32,061 nucleotides of DNA from a bacterium (lineage in GTDB: Bacteria > Sysuimicrobiota > Sysuimicrobiia > Sysuimicrobiales > Humicultoraceae). The notes under the pieces are model-generated. The model had not been told where the DNA came from and did no database searches. It was given only the letters and a program-made list of their open reading frames with translations. The translations under genes were made by a program, and so were the position numbers. The stretch is from the NCBI GenBank assembly GCA_030018905.1, contig JASEHJ010000012.1, positions 1 through 32,061 of the forward strand, given 5' to 3'. The first letter of the stretch is position 1, and every line of letters begins with the position of its first letter. This document shows positions 13,256-22,567 of the stretch, piece by piece.

Positions 13256-15922
13256 ATGAGACGGATCCGGCTGGCACTGTGGATCGCCATCGCCGCGTTC
13301 TTCGTAGTGGGGCCGGCGATCGCGCGCTGGTACACCGACTGGCTTTGGTTCGCAGAGGTCGGTTACCTGAGGGTCTTCTGGGTGCCGTTCCTGTCGAGGG
13401 TCGCAATGACGCTAGGTGTCGCGGCCGCGGTGTGGCTGCTGGCGTTCGTCAACCTGCGGTCCGTGCTCGCGGCGTTGGGGAGCGGCCGTGGCCGGCGGTG
13501 GGGGTGGGTACTGGCGGCGGTCGCGGTGCTGGCCGGCCTGTCGGCTTCGAGCGAGTGGGTGGCCGTCCAGCAGTTTCTCCATGCCCGGCCGTTCGGCGAG
13601 ACCGACCCGCTCTTCAGCCGCGACGTGGGCTTCTACGTCTTCCGCCTGCCGGTCTACCGCATGCTGGCCGATGGTCTCTTCGCCTGGCTCGTGGTCATTA
13701 CCGCCGCCGTCGCCGCCGGGTACGGCGCGGCCCACGGCCGGCTATTGCTGCGCGGGTTATGGCTGGCGCCCATGCGGGTGCGGGCACACCTCTCGGTGCT
13801 GCTGGGGGCGGCGGTGCTGGCGCGAGGTTGGGGGTTCTGGCTGGATGCCTTTGACCTCCTGTACTCGTCGCGAGGGCCGGTTCTGGGCGCCGCGTTCACC
13901 GACGTCCACGCGGTGCTGCCGGCGCTACGCGTATTGACCGTGCTCTTCGCGGCGTGCGGGCTGTTGCTGATCGCCAACGCCTGGCTGCGCACGGTGCGCC
14001 TGGCGATCTGGACGGTGGCGCTGATCGTCGTGGCCTGGGCCGGGGGCCTTGTGGTGTACCCAGGTTTGGTGCAGGCGCTGCGCGTGCGTCCCAACGAACT
14101 CACCGCCGAGACGCCGTTCATCCGCCACGCGATCGCCGGAACTCTGCGGGGATTCGGCCTGGACCGTGTGCGTGAGCGCGAGTTCCAAACCGCGCCGCTC
14201 GATGCCGCGGCGATCGCCCGCAACCGCGCCACTGTGGAGAACGTGCGCCTGTGGGACTACCGGCCGCTGCTGCGGGCCTACGGGCAGTTGCAGGCGCTGC
14301 GACAGTACTACGCCTTCTCCGACGTAGACATAGACCGTTACACGATCGGCGGCGCACAACGGCAGGTGATGCTCACCGCGCGCGAGATGGCCACCGGCCG
14401 GATGGCGCCCCAGGCGCGCACCTGGGTCAACCAGCACCTGGTCTACACGCACGGCTACGGCCTGGTGATGTCACCGGTCAACCGCGTCTCGCCGGAGGGG
14501 ATGCCCGAATTCCTGGTCAAGGACATCCCGCCCGAGGCGGTCCCGGGCTTGGCGATCTCGAGGCCGGAGATCTACTTCGGCGAATTGACCACGGACTACG
14601 TCATCGTGAACACCAACGTCCGCGAGCTGGACTACCCGCGCGGGGACGAGAACGTCTACACCCGCTACCAAGGGAAGGGCGGAATACGTCTCGGCTATCT
14701 TTCGCGCCTGGCCCTGGCCTACCGGTTCGGCGATGCCAAGCTGCTGCTATCCACCGACATCGGTCGGGACAGCCGCCTGCTCTTCGCCCGGCAGATCACT
14801 ACCCGCGTGGGGCGGATAGCACCGTTCCTCCGCTACGACCGCGATCCCTACCTGGTACTCGCCGACGGCCGCCTGTTCTGGATCATTGACGCCTATACCG
14901 CCACCGACCGCTTCCCGTACGCGACCCGGTACGGCGACGTCAACTACATGCGCAACAGCGTCAAGGTCGTGGTGGACGCCTACGACGGCGCCGTGACCTT
15001 CTATCAGATGATCCCTGACGAACCCATGGCCCGCACCCTGGCCGCGATCTTCCCGGACCTGTTCACTCCGGCGGCCCAGATGCCGCCGGAGCTCGCCGCC
15101 CACCTGCGCTATCCCGTGGACCTGTTCGAGCTCCAGGCGCAGGTCTACGCCACGTTTCACATGCGCGACCCGCAGGTGTTCTACAACAAGGAGGACGTGT
15201 GGGCGATCCCCCGCGAGCTGTTGGGCAAGGAGGCGGTGTGGGTCGAGCCCTACTATGTGACGATGCGGTTGGCCGAGGGCACCGCGCCCGAGTTCGTGCT
15301 CATGCTGCCGATGGTCCAGGCCGGCCGGGACAACATGATCGCCTGGATGGCCGCCCGCAACGACCAGCCGCACTACGGCGAGTTGATCGTCTACCGGTTC
15401 TCCAAGGCGCGCGTTGTCTTCGGGCCGATGCAGGTGGAGGCGCGGATAGACCAGGACCCCTTCATCTCCCAGCAGTTGACCCTGTGGAACCAAATGGGTT
15501 CACAGGTGATACGAGGCAACCTGCTGGTGATCCCGATCGAGGACGGCCTCCTCTATGTCGAGCCGCTCTTCCTCCAGGCCGAGCGCAGCCAGATGCCTGA
15601 GCTGAAGCGCGTGATCACTGCCAGCGGCCCCCGGATCGTGATGGCGCCGACGCTGGAGGCAGCGCTCGCTGAGTTGTTTGGCGGCACGCCGTCGGCGGGA
15701 CCGGGGCCGGTTGTGCCTGGGCCGGTCAGACCTGGGCCGGTGCCTACCGGCGCGCCCGCGGAAGCCGGCGCCGAGGTCCGCCAGATGACCGATCAGGCGC
15801 TGGAGGCCTACCGCCTGGCGCAGGAACGGCTGCGGGCCGGAGACATGGCGGGTTACGGCCGCGAGATCGAGCGTCTGGGGCGAATCCTGGAACAACTGCG
15901 CGCGCTCACACGGACCAGGTGA
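13256..15922 (+). CDS. UPF0182 family membrane protein
   Basis: The 888-residue protein matches UPF0182 (COG1615) in length and layout. There are about seven N-terminal membrane helices (residues 1-270), with the typical W-Y-T-D-W-LWF-E-VGY start and SRDVGFYVFRLP. A large soluble domain follows, with family blocks such as NVRLWDYRPL, VNQHLVYTHGYG, P-E-I-YFGE and YV-IVNT. Near the end is a Pro-Gly-rich linker (PGPV repeats, about 820-840) and a C-terminal helix pair with AYRLAQERLRAGDMAGYGREIERL. The family's function is unknown. ATG at 13256 follows AAAGAGGGTG. Open frame continues upstream, but it runs across the divergent DUF59 gene and is not coding. Confidence 0.92.
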   Translation: MRRIRLALWIAIAAFFVVGPAIARWYTDWLWFAEVGYLRVFWVPFLSRVAMTLGVAAAVWLLAFVNLRSVLAALGSGRGRRWGWVLAAVAVLAGLSASSEWVAVQQFLHARPFGETDPLFSRDVGFYVFRLPVYRMLADGLFAWLVVITAAVAAGYGAAHGRLLLRGLWLAPMRVRAHLSVLLGAAVLARGWGFWLDAFDLLYSSRGPVLGAAFTDVHAVLPALRVLTVLFAACGLLLIANAWLRTVRLAIWTVALIVVAWAGGLVVYPGLVQALRVRPNELTAETPFIRHAIAGTLRGFGLDRVREREFQTAPLDAAAIARNRATVENVRLWDYRPLLRAYGQLQALRQYYAFSDVDIDRYTIGGAQRQVMLTAREMATGRMAPQARTWVNQHLVYTHGYGLVMSPVNRVSPEGMPEFLVKDIPPEAVPGLAISRPEIYFGELTTDYVIVNTNVRELDYPRGDENVYTRYQGKGGIRLGYLSRLALAYRFGDAKLLLSTDIGRDSRLLFARQITTRVGRIAPFLRYDRDPYLVLADGRLFWIIDAYTATDRFPYATRYGDVNYMRNSVKVVVDAYDGAVTFYQMIPDEPMARTLAAIFPDLFTPAAQMPPELAAHLRYPVDLFELQAQVYATFHMRDPQVFYNKEDVWAIPRELLGKEAVWVEPYYVTMRLAEGTAPEFVLMLPMVQAGRDNMIAWMAARNDQPHYGELIVYRFSKARVVFGPMQVEARIDQDPFISQQLTLWNQMGSQVIRGNLLVIPIEDGLLYVEPLFLQAERSQMPELKRVITASGPRIVMAPTLEAALAELFGGTPSAGPGPVVPGPVRPGPVPTGAPAEAGAEVRQMTDQALEAYRLAQERLRAGDMAGYGREIERLGRILEQLRALTRTR

Positions 15923-15926
15923 TCTG

Positions 15927-16454
15927 ATGGCGAGGACCGCTCACCGCGCCTGCATCGCGTCTGCCGCGCTGCTCCTGGTGGTTTCCGTTTCAGTGCCGGG
16001 GGCCGCACAGGGCGTCCCGCCCGGTGTAGCCATAATCGTTCCCGGCGAGGGTATCGGGCCGCTGAAGATCGGCATGACCCCTGCTCAGGTGCGACCGCTG
16101 CTCGACCGCCTGCCCTGCGAGATCGTCGTGGCCTACACCGACGGCCGAGCCAGCCGCATGGAAACCAACTGCGGCGTAGCCTATCAGACCGCGGAGGGCA
16201 TCACCGTCGGCCTGGACGGTTCACGCATCTGGTGGATCCACGGCCCGCCCGACCAGGCGGTTCCCAGCAACTTCGCCGGCACGCGGGCGGACTGGCTGGT
16301 CTATCGCGGTGCCGGGATCGGCTTCCGGGTCATCTACGCCGAGGGCGGCACGTTGATCCAGGCGGTCGCGGTGTTCAGGGGCACGGGCGCTCCGGCAGTC
16401 CGGAGACCGCCGGCTCCGATGCCGGTGATTCCGCCGCCGGTGCTGGGGGAGTAG
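15927..16454 (+). CDS. Small secreted protein, unknown function
   Basis: The 175-residue protein has a clear signal peptide (ending SVPGAAQG). It then has G-I-GPLKIGMTPAQVRPLL, a pattern seen at the start of SmpA/OmlA-like and related envelope domains, where a G-M-x-x-x-x-V helix follows a strand. Two Cys (in LPCEIVV and TNCGVAY) could form a disulfide outside the cell. The C-terminus is Pro-rich (RRPPAPMPVIPPPV). It starts four bases after the UPF0182 stop, with AGGTGAT as binding site, so it is cotranscribed with it. The specific role is not known. Confidence 0.78.
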   Translation: MARTAHRACIASAALLLVVSVSVPGAAQGVPPGVAIIVPGEGIGPLKIGMTPAQVRPLLDRLPCEIVVAYTDGRASRMETNCGVAYQTAEGITVGLDGSRIWWIHGPPDQAVPSNFAGTRADWLVYRGAGIGFRVIYAEGGTLIQAVAVFRGTGAPAVRRPPAPMPVIPPPVLGE

Positions 16455-16465
16455 CGGAGCGATCG

Positions 16466-17575
16466 TTACGCCGTGAACCTGGCCATCCGCACCGTGTGCC
16501 TCTCGACGCGCTCGGGCACGATATGCACGCCCAGGCCGACGCCGGTGGGTACCGTGATCGTCCCGTCGGTGTTGAGCGTGACGGGGGGATCAATAAGGTC
16601 CTCCGCGAAGTAGCGGTCGCTGGCCGAGAGATCGGCCGGCAGCGTGAAGTTAGGCAACGACGTGAGGGCCAGGTTGGCCGCCCGGCCGATGCCCGTTTCC
16701 AGCATGCCGCCGCACCATACCGGGACTCCCTGCGCACGGCACAGGTCGTGGATCGCCACCGCCGCCGATAGCCCACCGACCCGCGCCTGCTTGATGTTGA
16801 TGACCCTGCATGCCCCGAGCTGCAGGGCCGCCTTGGCCGCGCGCTCGTGGACGATGGACTCGTCCAGGCAGATGGGTGTCCGCAGTTGCGCCTGCAGCGC
16901 CGCGTGGTCCACCATGTCGTCCTCTGCCAGCGGCTGCTCGATCAGCAGCAGGTTGAAAGCGTCCAGCGCCTTGAAGGTTGCGGCGTCGGCCAGATCGTAG
17001 GCCGAGTTGGCGTCCACTTGGAGAAGGATGTCCCCGAACCGCTCGCGGATGCGGCGTGTCGGCTCGATGTCCCAGCCCGGCTTGATCTTGACCTTGATGC
17101 GCCGGTAGCCACGGCCCAGGTAGTCGGCGACGCGCTCCAGCAGGGCATCCACCGTCGGCTCGATGCCCAAGCTTACCCCGACGGACACCGCGGCCCGTTC
17201 GCCGCCCAGCAGCCGTGACAGCGGCAGCCCCTGCCGTTGTGCCGCGATGTCCCAGAGAGCGGCCTCCAGCCCGGCCTTGGCCATGTGGTGGCGGCGGATG
17301 TGGACGGCACCGGCGGCGAACGCCTGCGGCGAGGGCACCTGCTTTCCGAGCAGCGGCGGGATCAGGAACCGTTCCAGTACCGACCAGGCTGTTTCGGAGG
17401 TCTCCTCGTTGTAGAGCGGGGCGATGCCGGCCGGCGCCTCGCCCCAACCCTCCAGGCCGCCGGCCCGCACACGCACCAGCAGACAGACCTTGTCCTCCTC
17501 GCGCCCAAACGAGGTTTCAAACGGCGCGCGCAGCTTCATCTCGATCTGGCGCAGTTCAACTGCCTCGACCCTCAT
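16466..17575 (-). CDS. menC: MenC / N-acylamino acid racemase family enzyme
   Basis: The 369-residue enolase-superfamily protein has the full acid-base and metal set of the OSBS/NAAAR branch: K161 and K163 in K-V-K-I-KPGWD, D188 in VDANSAY, E213 in IEQPL, D238 in CLDES, and K262 in NIKQARVGG. These align with the known set of the Amycolatopsis racemase with an offset of one. The family makes o-succinylbenzoate for menaquinone, racemises N-succinyl amino acids, or does both. There are no other men genes here, and the gene overlaps a GNAT gene (ATGA) and lies near two M20 peptidase genes. N-succinylamino acid racemase is therefore the more likely role. The start ATG at 17575 overlaps the GNAT stop. 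Confidence 0.9.
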   Translation of the reverse strand: MRVEAVELRQIEMKLRAPFETSFGREEDKVCLLVRVRAGGLEGWGEAPAGIAPLYNEETSETAWSVLERFLIPPLLGKQVPSPQAFAAGAVHIRRHHMAKAGLEAALWDIAAQRQGLPLSRLLGGERAAVSVGVSLGIEPTVDALLERVADYLGRGYRRIKVKIKPGWDIEPTRRIRERFGDILLQVDANSAYDLADAATFKALDAFNLLLIEQPLAEDDMVDHAALQAQLRTPICLDESIVHERAAKAALQLGACRVINIKQARVGGLSAAVAIHDLCRAQGVPVWCGGMLETGIGRAANLALTSLPNFTLPADLSASDRYFAEDLIDPPVTLNTDGTITVPTGVGLGVHIVPERVERHTVRMARFTA

Positions 17576-18405
17576 GGCTCCTCCTCGTCTATCTCTCGTG
17601 ACAGCACGTATTCGCCCCTGAGCCGTTCGCCGCGGTGCAGCAGGAAGTCCACCGCTCGGTACCCGCGACCGAAGTAGTGCAGGAACACCTCGCGGCTGGC
17701 CTTCCGCCACGCATGAGCCATGTCCTGGTCCCGCACGCGAACGGCCGGGAAGTCGGCAGGAATCTCCAGGAGGACCACCGGTGCATCGAGGCCAAGTGCC
17801 GGATCGCCCGGCGCCGAGGTTGCCGGTTCTGCCCGCAGCGCGTGCGGCGCCTGCGGCCACGCGCGATCCACGGCTTGGCCCGACGTCGCGGCCCGAACCC
17901 TGCGAGAACGCAGTTCCCAATCCACCTCGATCCTGTCGCTCTCCACACCGCGGTTCAGCTCGTCGGGCATGTCGCCGTAATAGTTGACGTGATAGCGGCA
18001 GGCGGTGGCGCCGAGCTTGCGCAGGTTGAAGCGGGCGTTGATGCTTTGGAGGGGATCGTAGGTCCACACCGCACGGTCGTAGCCCATCGCCATCGCCGCC
18101 TCGCGCTGGGCGCACTTGAGGCGGAAGCCGATGTCCTGGAGCTGGCGCCCGCCCAGCACGCCGGCCATGTGCGAGTAGAACAGCGGACGGCCATCGCGCC
18201 ATCCGGCAAAGCCGTAGCAGAATCCGACAAAAGCACCGTCGGAATCAACCGCCGCGATCACCGCGCCGCCGGCGCCGGACGCCGCCTGCAACTGGTGCAC
18301 AGGCACGACGTCGCGCTCGGGCATTCCCCAGATCTCCATCTGGAGCGCCTCGATCTGCCTGAACGACTCGATGTCCTTGAGGGTCTTGATGATGGTTTCG
18401 CTCAT
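17572..18405 (-). CDS. GNAT-superfamily N-acyltransferase, COG3375 type
   Basis: The 277-residue protein starts at the ATG at 18405 with MSETIIKTLKD. Its first 150 residues have the acyl-CoA transferase layout: E-IWGMPERDVVP, a strand G-A-V-I-A-A, GFCYGF, then LFYSHMAGVL and a helix with RLKCAQREAAM. LGATACRYHVNYYGDMPD is characteristic of the COG3375 type found beside menC/NAAAR genes. The C-terminal 100 residues form a second domain with EIPADFP and SREIDEEE. In Geobacillus a GNAT beside such a racemase succinylates D-amino acids; the same role here is inference. It overlaps menC by four bases and is divergent from the M20 genes. Confidence 0.87.
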   Translation of the reverse strand: MSETIIKTLKDIESFRQIEALQMEIWGMPERDVVPVHQLQAASGAGGAVIAAVDSDGAFVGFCYGFAGWRDGRPLFYSHMAGVLGGRQLQDIGFRLKCAQREAAMAMGYDRAVWTYDPLQSINARFNLRKLGATACRYHVNYYGDMPDELNRGVESDRIEVDWELRSRRVRAATSGQAVDRAWPQAPHALRAEPATSAPGDPALGLDAPVVLLEIPADFPAVRVRDQDMAHAWRKASREVFLHYFGRGYRAVDFLLHRGERLRGEYVLSREIDEEEP

Positions 18406-18465
18406 GCCTGGTTCACGGTTGAGAAGGGTTCGCCGGGTAAGGCCAGAACTCTTTCTTTGATTCCC

Positions 18466-19818
18466 ATGAATGCCCTCCGCGCCCACGCCGCCGCCCACCT
18501 TACCGAGCACATTGACCTCCTCGACGGCCTTGTCCGGTTGCCCAGCGTTGCCGCCCAGGGGCAGGGGCTGGACGAGACGGCAACGGCCGTCTGTGGCCTG
18601 TTCGAGGCGGCCGGAGGAACGGCCGAGATACTTCGCCTCCCTGGCGCCGCACCCGCGGTCTTGGCCGAATTCACCGGACGGAGCGACCGGACACTCCTGT
18701 TCTACGATCACTACGACGTGCAGCCGGCAGAGCCCCTCGATGAGTGGACGGTTCCGCCATTTCAGGTGACGGTGCGCGACGGCCGCATCTACGGACGGGG
18801 CACGAGCGATAACAAGGGCGACCTTGTCACGAGGGTGGCGGCGCTCCGGGCGCTGCGCGATACCTCGGGCGGGCTTCCCTGCCGCGTGCTCTTTCTGGTT
18901 GAGGGCGAAGAGGAGATTGGATCGGTTCACTTCGACTCCTATGTCGCCGCCCTGCGCGATCGGCTGAGGGCCGATGCCTGCGTGTGGGAGTACGGCGATC
19001 GGGACCCGGCCGGACGAATGAACGTCATCGCCGGGGTAAAGGGCATCTGCTACGTCGAGCTTGAGCTGACCGCCGCCAGCCGAGATCTGCACTCTTCACT
19101 GGGCGCGCTCGTCGAGGGTGCTGCCACCCGTCTGGCGTGGGCCGTCGCCGGGCTGCGCGACGCCACAGGTCGCATATTGATCCCGGGGTTCTACGACAGG
19201 GTGACACCGCCGCGGGCCAAGGCGGTCGCCGCCACCCGAGAAGTGCCCTTTGAAGAGGGGCAGATGCAGATGCACGTGGGCGTCCGCGGCTTCATCGGCG
19301 GGCGCACCGGCGGGGATGCGTTGCGCGCCCTGCTCTTTGAGCCTACCTGCACCGTCTGCGGCCTCGAGGCGGGCTACACCGGAGGCGGGATGAAGACCGT
19401 GCTCCCCCGCAGGGCGCGGGCGAAGATTGACTTCCGCCTCGTGCCCGACCAGGATCCCGAGGAGATCGTGAGGCTCCTGCGCGCCCATCTCGATCGCGCC
19501 GGGTTTGCGGACTGCGCCATCAAACCTCTGGGGGGCGAGCGTGCTTTCCAGACCGACCTGTCCCATCCTTTCGTGCGAACGGTCGTGGACGCGGTCCGCC
19601 AATCCACCGGCCGCGAGACGGTGCTCCTTCCCACCTCGGCGGGCACCGGGCCTATGTACCCCCTGGGGGATCTGCTGGGCGTGCCGATTCTCAGCATCGG
19701 GAGCGGCTACTGGGGCTGCAACGCCCACGCGCCGGACGAGCACATCCGGGTAGACGACTTCGAAGAGACGATCGTCATGATAGCGCACTTGCTGGAGCGT
19801 TTCGCGCTCGAATCATAG
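18466..19818 (+). CDS. M20 family metallopeptidase, first copy
   Basis: The 450-residue protein is a dimeric M20 (CPG2/ArgE/DapE-like) dipeptidase or deacylase. Its two-zinc centre is clear: H82 and D84 in YDHYDVQP, D115 in RGTSDNKGD, the catalytic base and ligand E148-E149 in LVEGEEEIGS, and the last His in NAHAPDE. The lid-domain RDLHSS block is present. A very similar 450-residue copy follows 13 bases after the stop, so this is a tandem duplication. Divergence from the GNAT-racemase pair suggests it hydrolyses N-succinyl or N-acyl L-amino acids from that route. ATG at 18466 has only a weak binding site. Confidence 0.92.
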   Translation: MNALRAHAAAHLTEHIDLLDGLVRLPSVAAQGQGLDETATAVCGLFEAAGGTAEILRLPGAAPAVLAEFTGRSDRTLLFYDHYDVQPAEPLDEWTVPPFQVTVRDGRIYGRGTSDNKGDLVTRVAALRALRDTSGGLPCRVLFLVEGEEEIGSVHFDSYVAALRDRLRADACVWEYGDRDPAGRMNVIAGVKGICYVELELTAASRDLHSSLGALVEGAATRLAWAVAGLRDATGRILIPGFYDRVTPPRAKAVAATREVPFEEGQMQMHVGVRGFIGGRTGGDALRALLFEPTCTVCGLEAGYTGGGMKTVLPRRARAKIDFRLVPDQDPEEIVRLLRAHLDRAGFADCAIKPLGGERAFQTDLSHPFVRTVVDAVRQSTGRETVLLPTSAGTGPMYPLGDLLGVPILSIGSGYWGCNAHAPDEHIRVDDFEETIVMIAHLLERFALES

Positions 19819-19831
19819 TTCGGAGGTCCTG

Positions 19832-21184
19832 ATGCCGTTGCTGCGAGACATCGCCAGAGAGCACACCGATCCCGCGTTGGAGGTCCTGCGCACGCTGCTC
19901 CACCAACCGAGCGTGGCGGCCACCGGCGAGGGAGTTGCCGCGTGCGCGGACCTGGTCCGCGGCGCCTTCGAGGAGGCCGGCGCCGCCGTCGCGGTCCACC
20001 AGGCGAGAGACGCTGCCCCGATCGTGATCGCTGAGTTTCCGGGCGAGGGAGAACGCACGCTCCTGTTCTACGACCACTACGATGTTCAGCCCGCCGATCC
20101 GCTCGGCGAGTGGACTTCGCCGCCGTTCGAGCCGGTGGTCCGGGACGGCCGTCTCTACGCGCGCGGCGTCGCGGACAACAAGGGAGACTTGGTCACCCGC
20201 CTGGCCGCGGTGCGGGCGCTCAAGGCCGCACAGGGCCGGCTGCCCTGCCGGGTGAAGTTCCTGGTCGAGGGCGAGGAGGAGATCGGATCGCCCAACTTCG
20301 GTTCATACGTGAGGGCGCACGCGGACGCGCTGCGCTCCGACGCGTGCATCTGGGAGTCCGGGCAGCGCGACCTCAAGGAGCGGCTGCAGATCACCACCGG
20401 CATCAAGGGGATCTGCTACCTCGACCTGGAGCTGCACGCCACGAGCCGGGATCTCCATTCATCGCTGGGGGCCATCGTGGAGGGCGCCGGCAACCGAATG
20501 GCCTGGGCGCTGGCCTCCTTGAAGGATCCGTCCACCGGCCGCGTCCTGGTGGATGGTTTCTACGACCGCGTGCGGGAGCTCAGCGCGCGCGAGATTGAGG
20601 CCACGCGCAAGATCCCCTTCGATGAGCCCGAGTTCAAGGCGCACGTCGGCGTGGAGCGATTCATCGGAGGGGCGACCGGTTTTGACGCGGTGATGAGGCT
20701 TCTCTACCAACCTACCTGCACGATCTGCGGCCTGGACAGCGGCTACACCGGAGAGGGCTCGAAGACCGTGCTGCCGCGTCGCGCACGCGCCAAGGTGGAC
20801 TTCCGGCTGGTGCCCGACCAGGATCCCCACGAGATCGCAGCCCTGGTGGAAGCGCACTTCAAGAAGCTGGGGATCGAGATCACGGCGTCGCTGCTGGGAG
20901 GCGAGCGCGCCTACCGCACCGACCTGGACGACCCGTTTGTTTCGCTTGTGACGGAGGTGGCCGGGGAGGCCACCGGCCGCGAGGTCAAGCTGTACCCCAC
21001 TTCTCCCGGCACCGGGCCGATGTACGACCTGGGCGCGGCGCTGGGAATCCCGGTTGTGAGCGTCGGAGGATCCTACTGGGGCAGCCGTGCCCACGCGCCG
21101 GACGAGAACATCCGGCTGGCGGACTTCGAAGAGACGATCTACATGGTGGCGCGCGTCATCGAGCGATTCGCCGGCAGGCCGTAG
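19832..21184 (+). CDS. M20 family metallopeptidase, second copy
   Basis: This 450-residue paralogue of the gene just upstream keeps the same metal and catalytic pattern: YDHYDVQP, RGVADNKGD, LVEGEEEIGS, RDLHSS, DFRLVPDQDP and RAHAPDE. The ATG at 19832 follows a strong GGAGGT (19822-19827). The two copies differ along their whole length, with many conservative changes, so the duplication is old. They may act on different acyl-amino acids or dipeptides. The gene converges with pncB, with nine bases between stops. Confidence 0.92.
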   Translation: MPLLRDIAREHTDPALEVLRTLLHQPSVAATGEGVAACADLVRGAFEEAGAAVAVHQARDAAPIVIAEFPGEGERTLLFYDHYDVQPADPLGEWTSPPFEPVVRDGRLYARGVADNKGDLVTRLAAVRALKAAQGRLPCRVKFLVEGEEEIGSPNFGSYVRAHADALRSDACIWESGQRDLKERLQITTGIKGICYLDLELHATSRDLHSSLGAIVEGAGNRMAWALASLKDPSTGRVLVDGFYDRVRELSAREIEATRKIPFDEPEFKAHVGVERFIGGATGFDAVMRLLYQPTCTICGLDSGYTGEGSKTVLPRRARAKVDFRLVPDQDPHEIAALVEAHFKKLGIEITASLLGGERAYRTDLDDPFVSLVTEVAGEATGREVKLYPTSPGTGPMYDLGAALGIPVVSVGGSYWGSRAHAPDENIRLADFEETIYMVARVIERFAGRP

Positions 21185-21193
21185 GTCCGGCGC

Positions 21194-22567
21194 CTAAGCC
21201 CGCATCCGCTCGCGCAGCGCCGTCAGTCCCGGGCTCAGAGCCACATGGTAGGCCGCGCCGTCGTCGAGATGCTTCAGCTCCTCAGGCAGCGCCACCAGCC
21301 GCTCGGTGCAGCGCTGCCGGATCTCCACAAGGGACTCGGACAGGATCCGCCTGCCTGCCTGCATCACCGGGATCAGCATCGGCGTGGCGCCGGGCGGTCC
21401 AGGCTCATCGTGCAGCGCCAGCAGGTCGCCGGAGGGCTGTCCTTCAGGATCGTGGCGACGCCAGACCTGCTTTCGGCCGGGCAGGGTCGCTTTACCGGTG
21501 CTCAGCTTGATCCGGTATCCCTTCTCGTCCTCCACCAGCTTGTAGACACCCCCGACGCTGGGCGCGTCCGCCGAGGTCCCCAGCTCGGTGCCCACGCCGA
21601 AGGCGTCCGCAGCCGCGCCCTGCGCCAGCATCTCGGCGATGCGGTACTCGTTGAGGTCTCCGCTCAGGAAGATCTGCGTCTCACGCAGCCCGGCCGCGTC
21701 CAGCGCCGCGCGCACCGCCCGGCTCTGCGCGGTCAGGTCTCCGCTGTCTATGCGTACGCCGCGCAGGCGCGCGCCCGCGGAGGCCATCTCCCCTCCGACC
21801 GTGATCGCGTTTGCCACGCCCTGCATCGTGTCGTAGGTGTCAATGAGCAGCACGGTGTTGGTGGGGAAGTCGCGCGCGAACGCGCGGAAGGCCTCGAGTT
21901 CATCCGAGAAGGACATGATGTACGAGTGCGCCATCGTTCCCACGACCGGAATCCCGTACAACATGCCCGCGAGCACGTTCGACGTGCCGGTGCATCCCGC
22001 GATGTAGGCGGCACGCGCGGCCTTGAGCGCGGCGTCGGCGCCGTGGTCGCGCCGGGGGGAGAAGTCCACCACCCCGCGGCCCCGGGCGGCCAGCACCGAC
22101 CGGGCCGCCTTGCTGGCCACCATCACCTGGAAGTTCAGCGTGTTCAACAGGAGCGTCTCGACGATCTGGGCCTCGATGCGGGGCGCGCTGATCTCCAGCA
22201 GGGGCTCGGGTGGAAAGAACACCTCGCCTTCGGGGACCGCGCGCGCGTCGCCGGTGAAGCGGAAGTCACGCAGGTACTCCAGGAACTGCTCGCTGAACAG
22301 ATGCAGCCCGCGCAGGTAGCGGATCGCCTCGTCTCCGAAGCGCAGCGTCTCGAGGCAGGCCAGAGCCGTCTCGATCCCGGCGCTGACCAGGAACTCACGG
22401 GACGGGGGCAGGGATCGAACGAACAGGGCAAACGTCGCCCGTCCGTTCATGCCGTTGCGCAGGTAGCTGTCCGCCATGGCCAGTTCATAGAGGTCTACCA
22501 GCAATGCAACGTTGTCCGGGGTGACGTAGCCGAAGCCGGGTGAAGCCGCGGGTCCGCTCACAGCCAT
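21194..22567 (-). CDS. pncB: Nicotinate phosphoribosyltransferase
   Basis: The enzyme makes nicotinate mononucleotide in NAD salvage. The 457-residue protein has the PncB pattern: L-L-V-DLYELAMADSY at the N-terminus, the FSPRRDHG block, the phospho-accepting His H214 in VVGTMAHSYIMSF, LIDTYDT, VRIDSGDL and FGVGTELGTS. ATG at 22567 overlaps the end of corA by ten bases, so the two genes are probably cotranscribed and coupled. Open frame reaches further upstream, but that part would overlap corA more deeply and is not conserved-looking. Confidence 0.94.
   Translation of the reverse strand: MAVSGPAASPGFGYVTPDNVALLVDLYELAMADSYLRNGMNGRATFALFVRSLPPSREFLVSAGIETALACLETLRFGDEAIRYLRGLHLFSEQFLEYLRDFRFTGDARAVPEGEVFFPPEPLLEISAPRIEAQIVETLLLNTLNFQVMVASKAARSVLAARGRGVVDFSPRRDHGADAALKAARAAYIAGCTGTSNVLAGMLYGIPVVGTMAHSYIMSFSDELEAFRAFARDFPTNTVLLIDTYDTMQGVANAITVGGEMASAGARLRGVRIDSGDLTAQSRAVRAALDAAGLRETQIFLSGDLNEYRIAEMLAQGAAADAFGVGTELGTSADAPSVGGVYKLVEDEKGYRIKLSTGKATLPGRKQVWRRHDPEGQPSGDLLALHDEPGPPGATPMLIPVMQAGRRILSESLVEIRQRCTERLVALPEELKHLDDGAAYHVALSPGLTALRERMRA

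Noticed and set aside
17163-17621. Plus-strand open frames opposite the menC gene
   Set aside because: menC has all catalytic residues in register on the minus strand; the plus-strand frames have no start signals or motifs.
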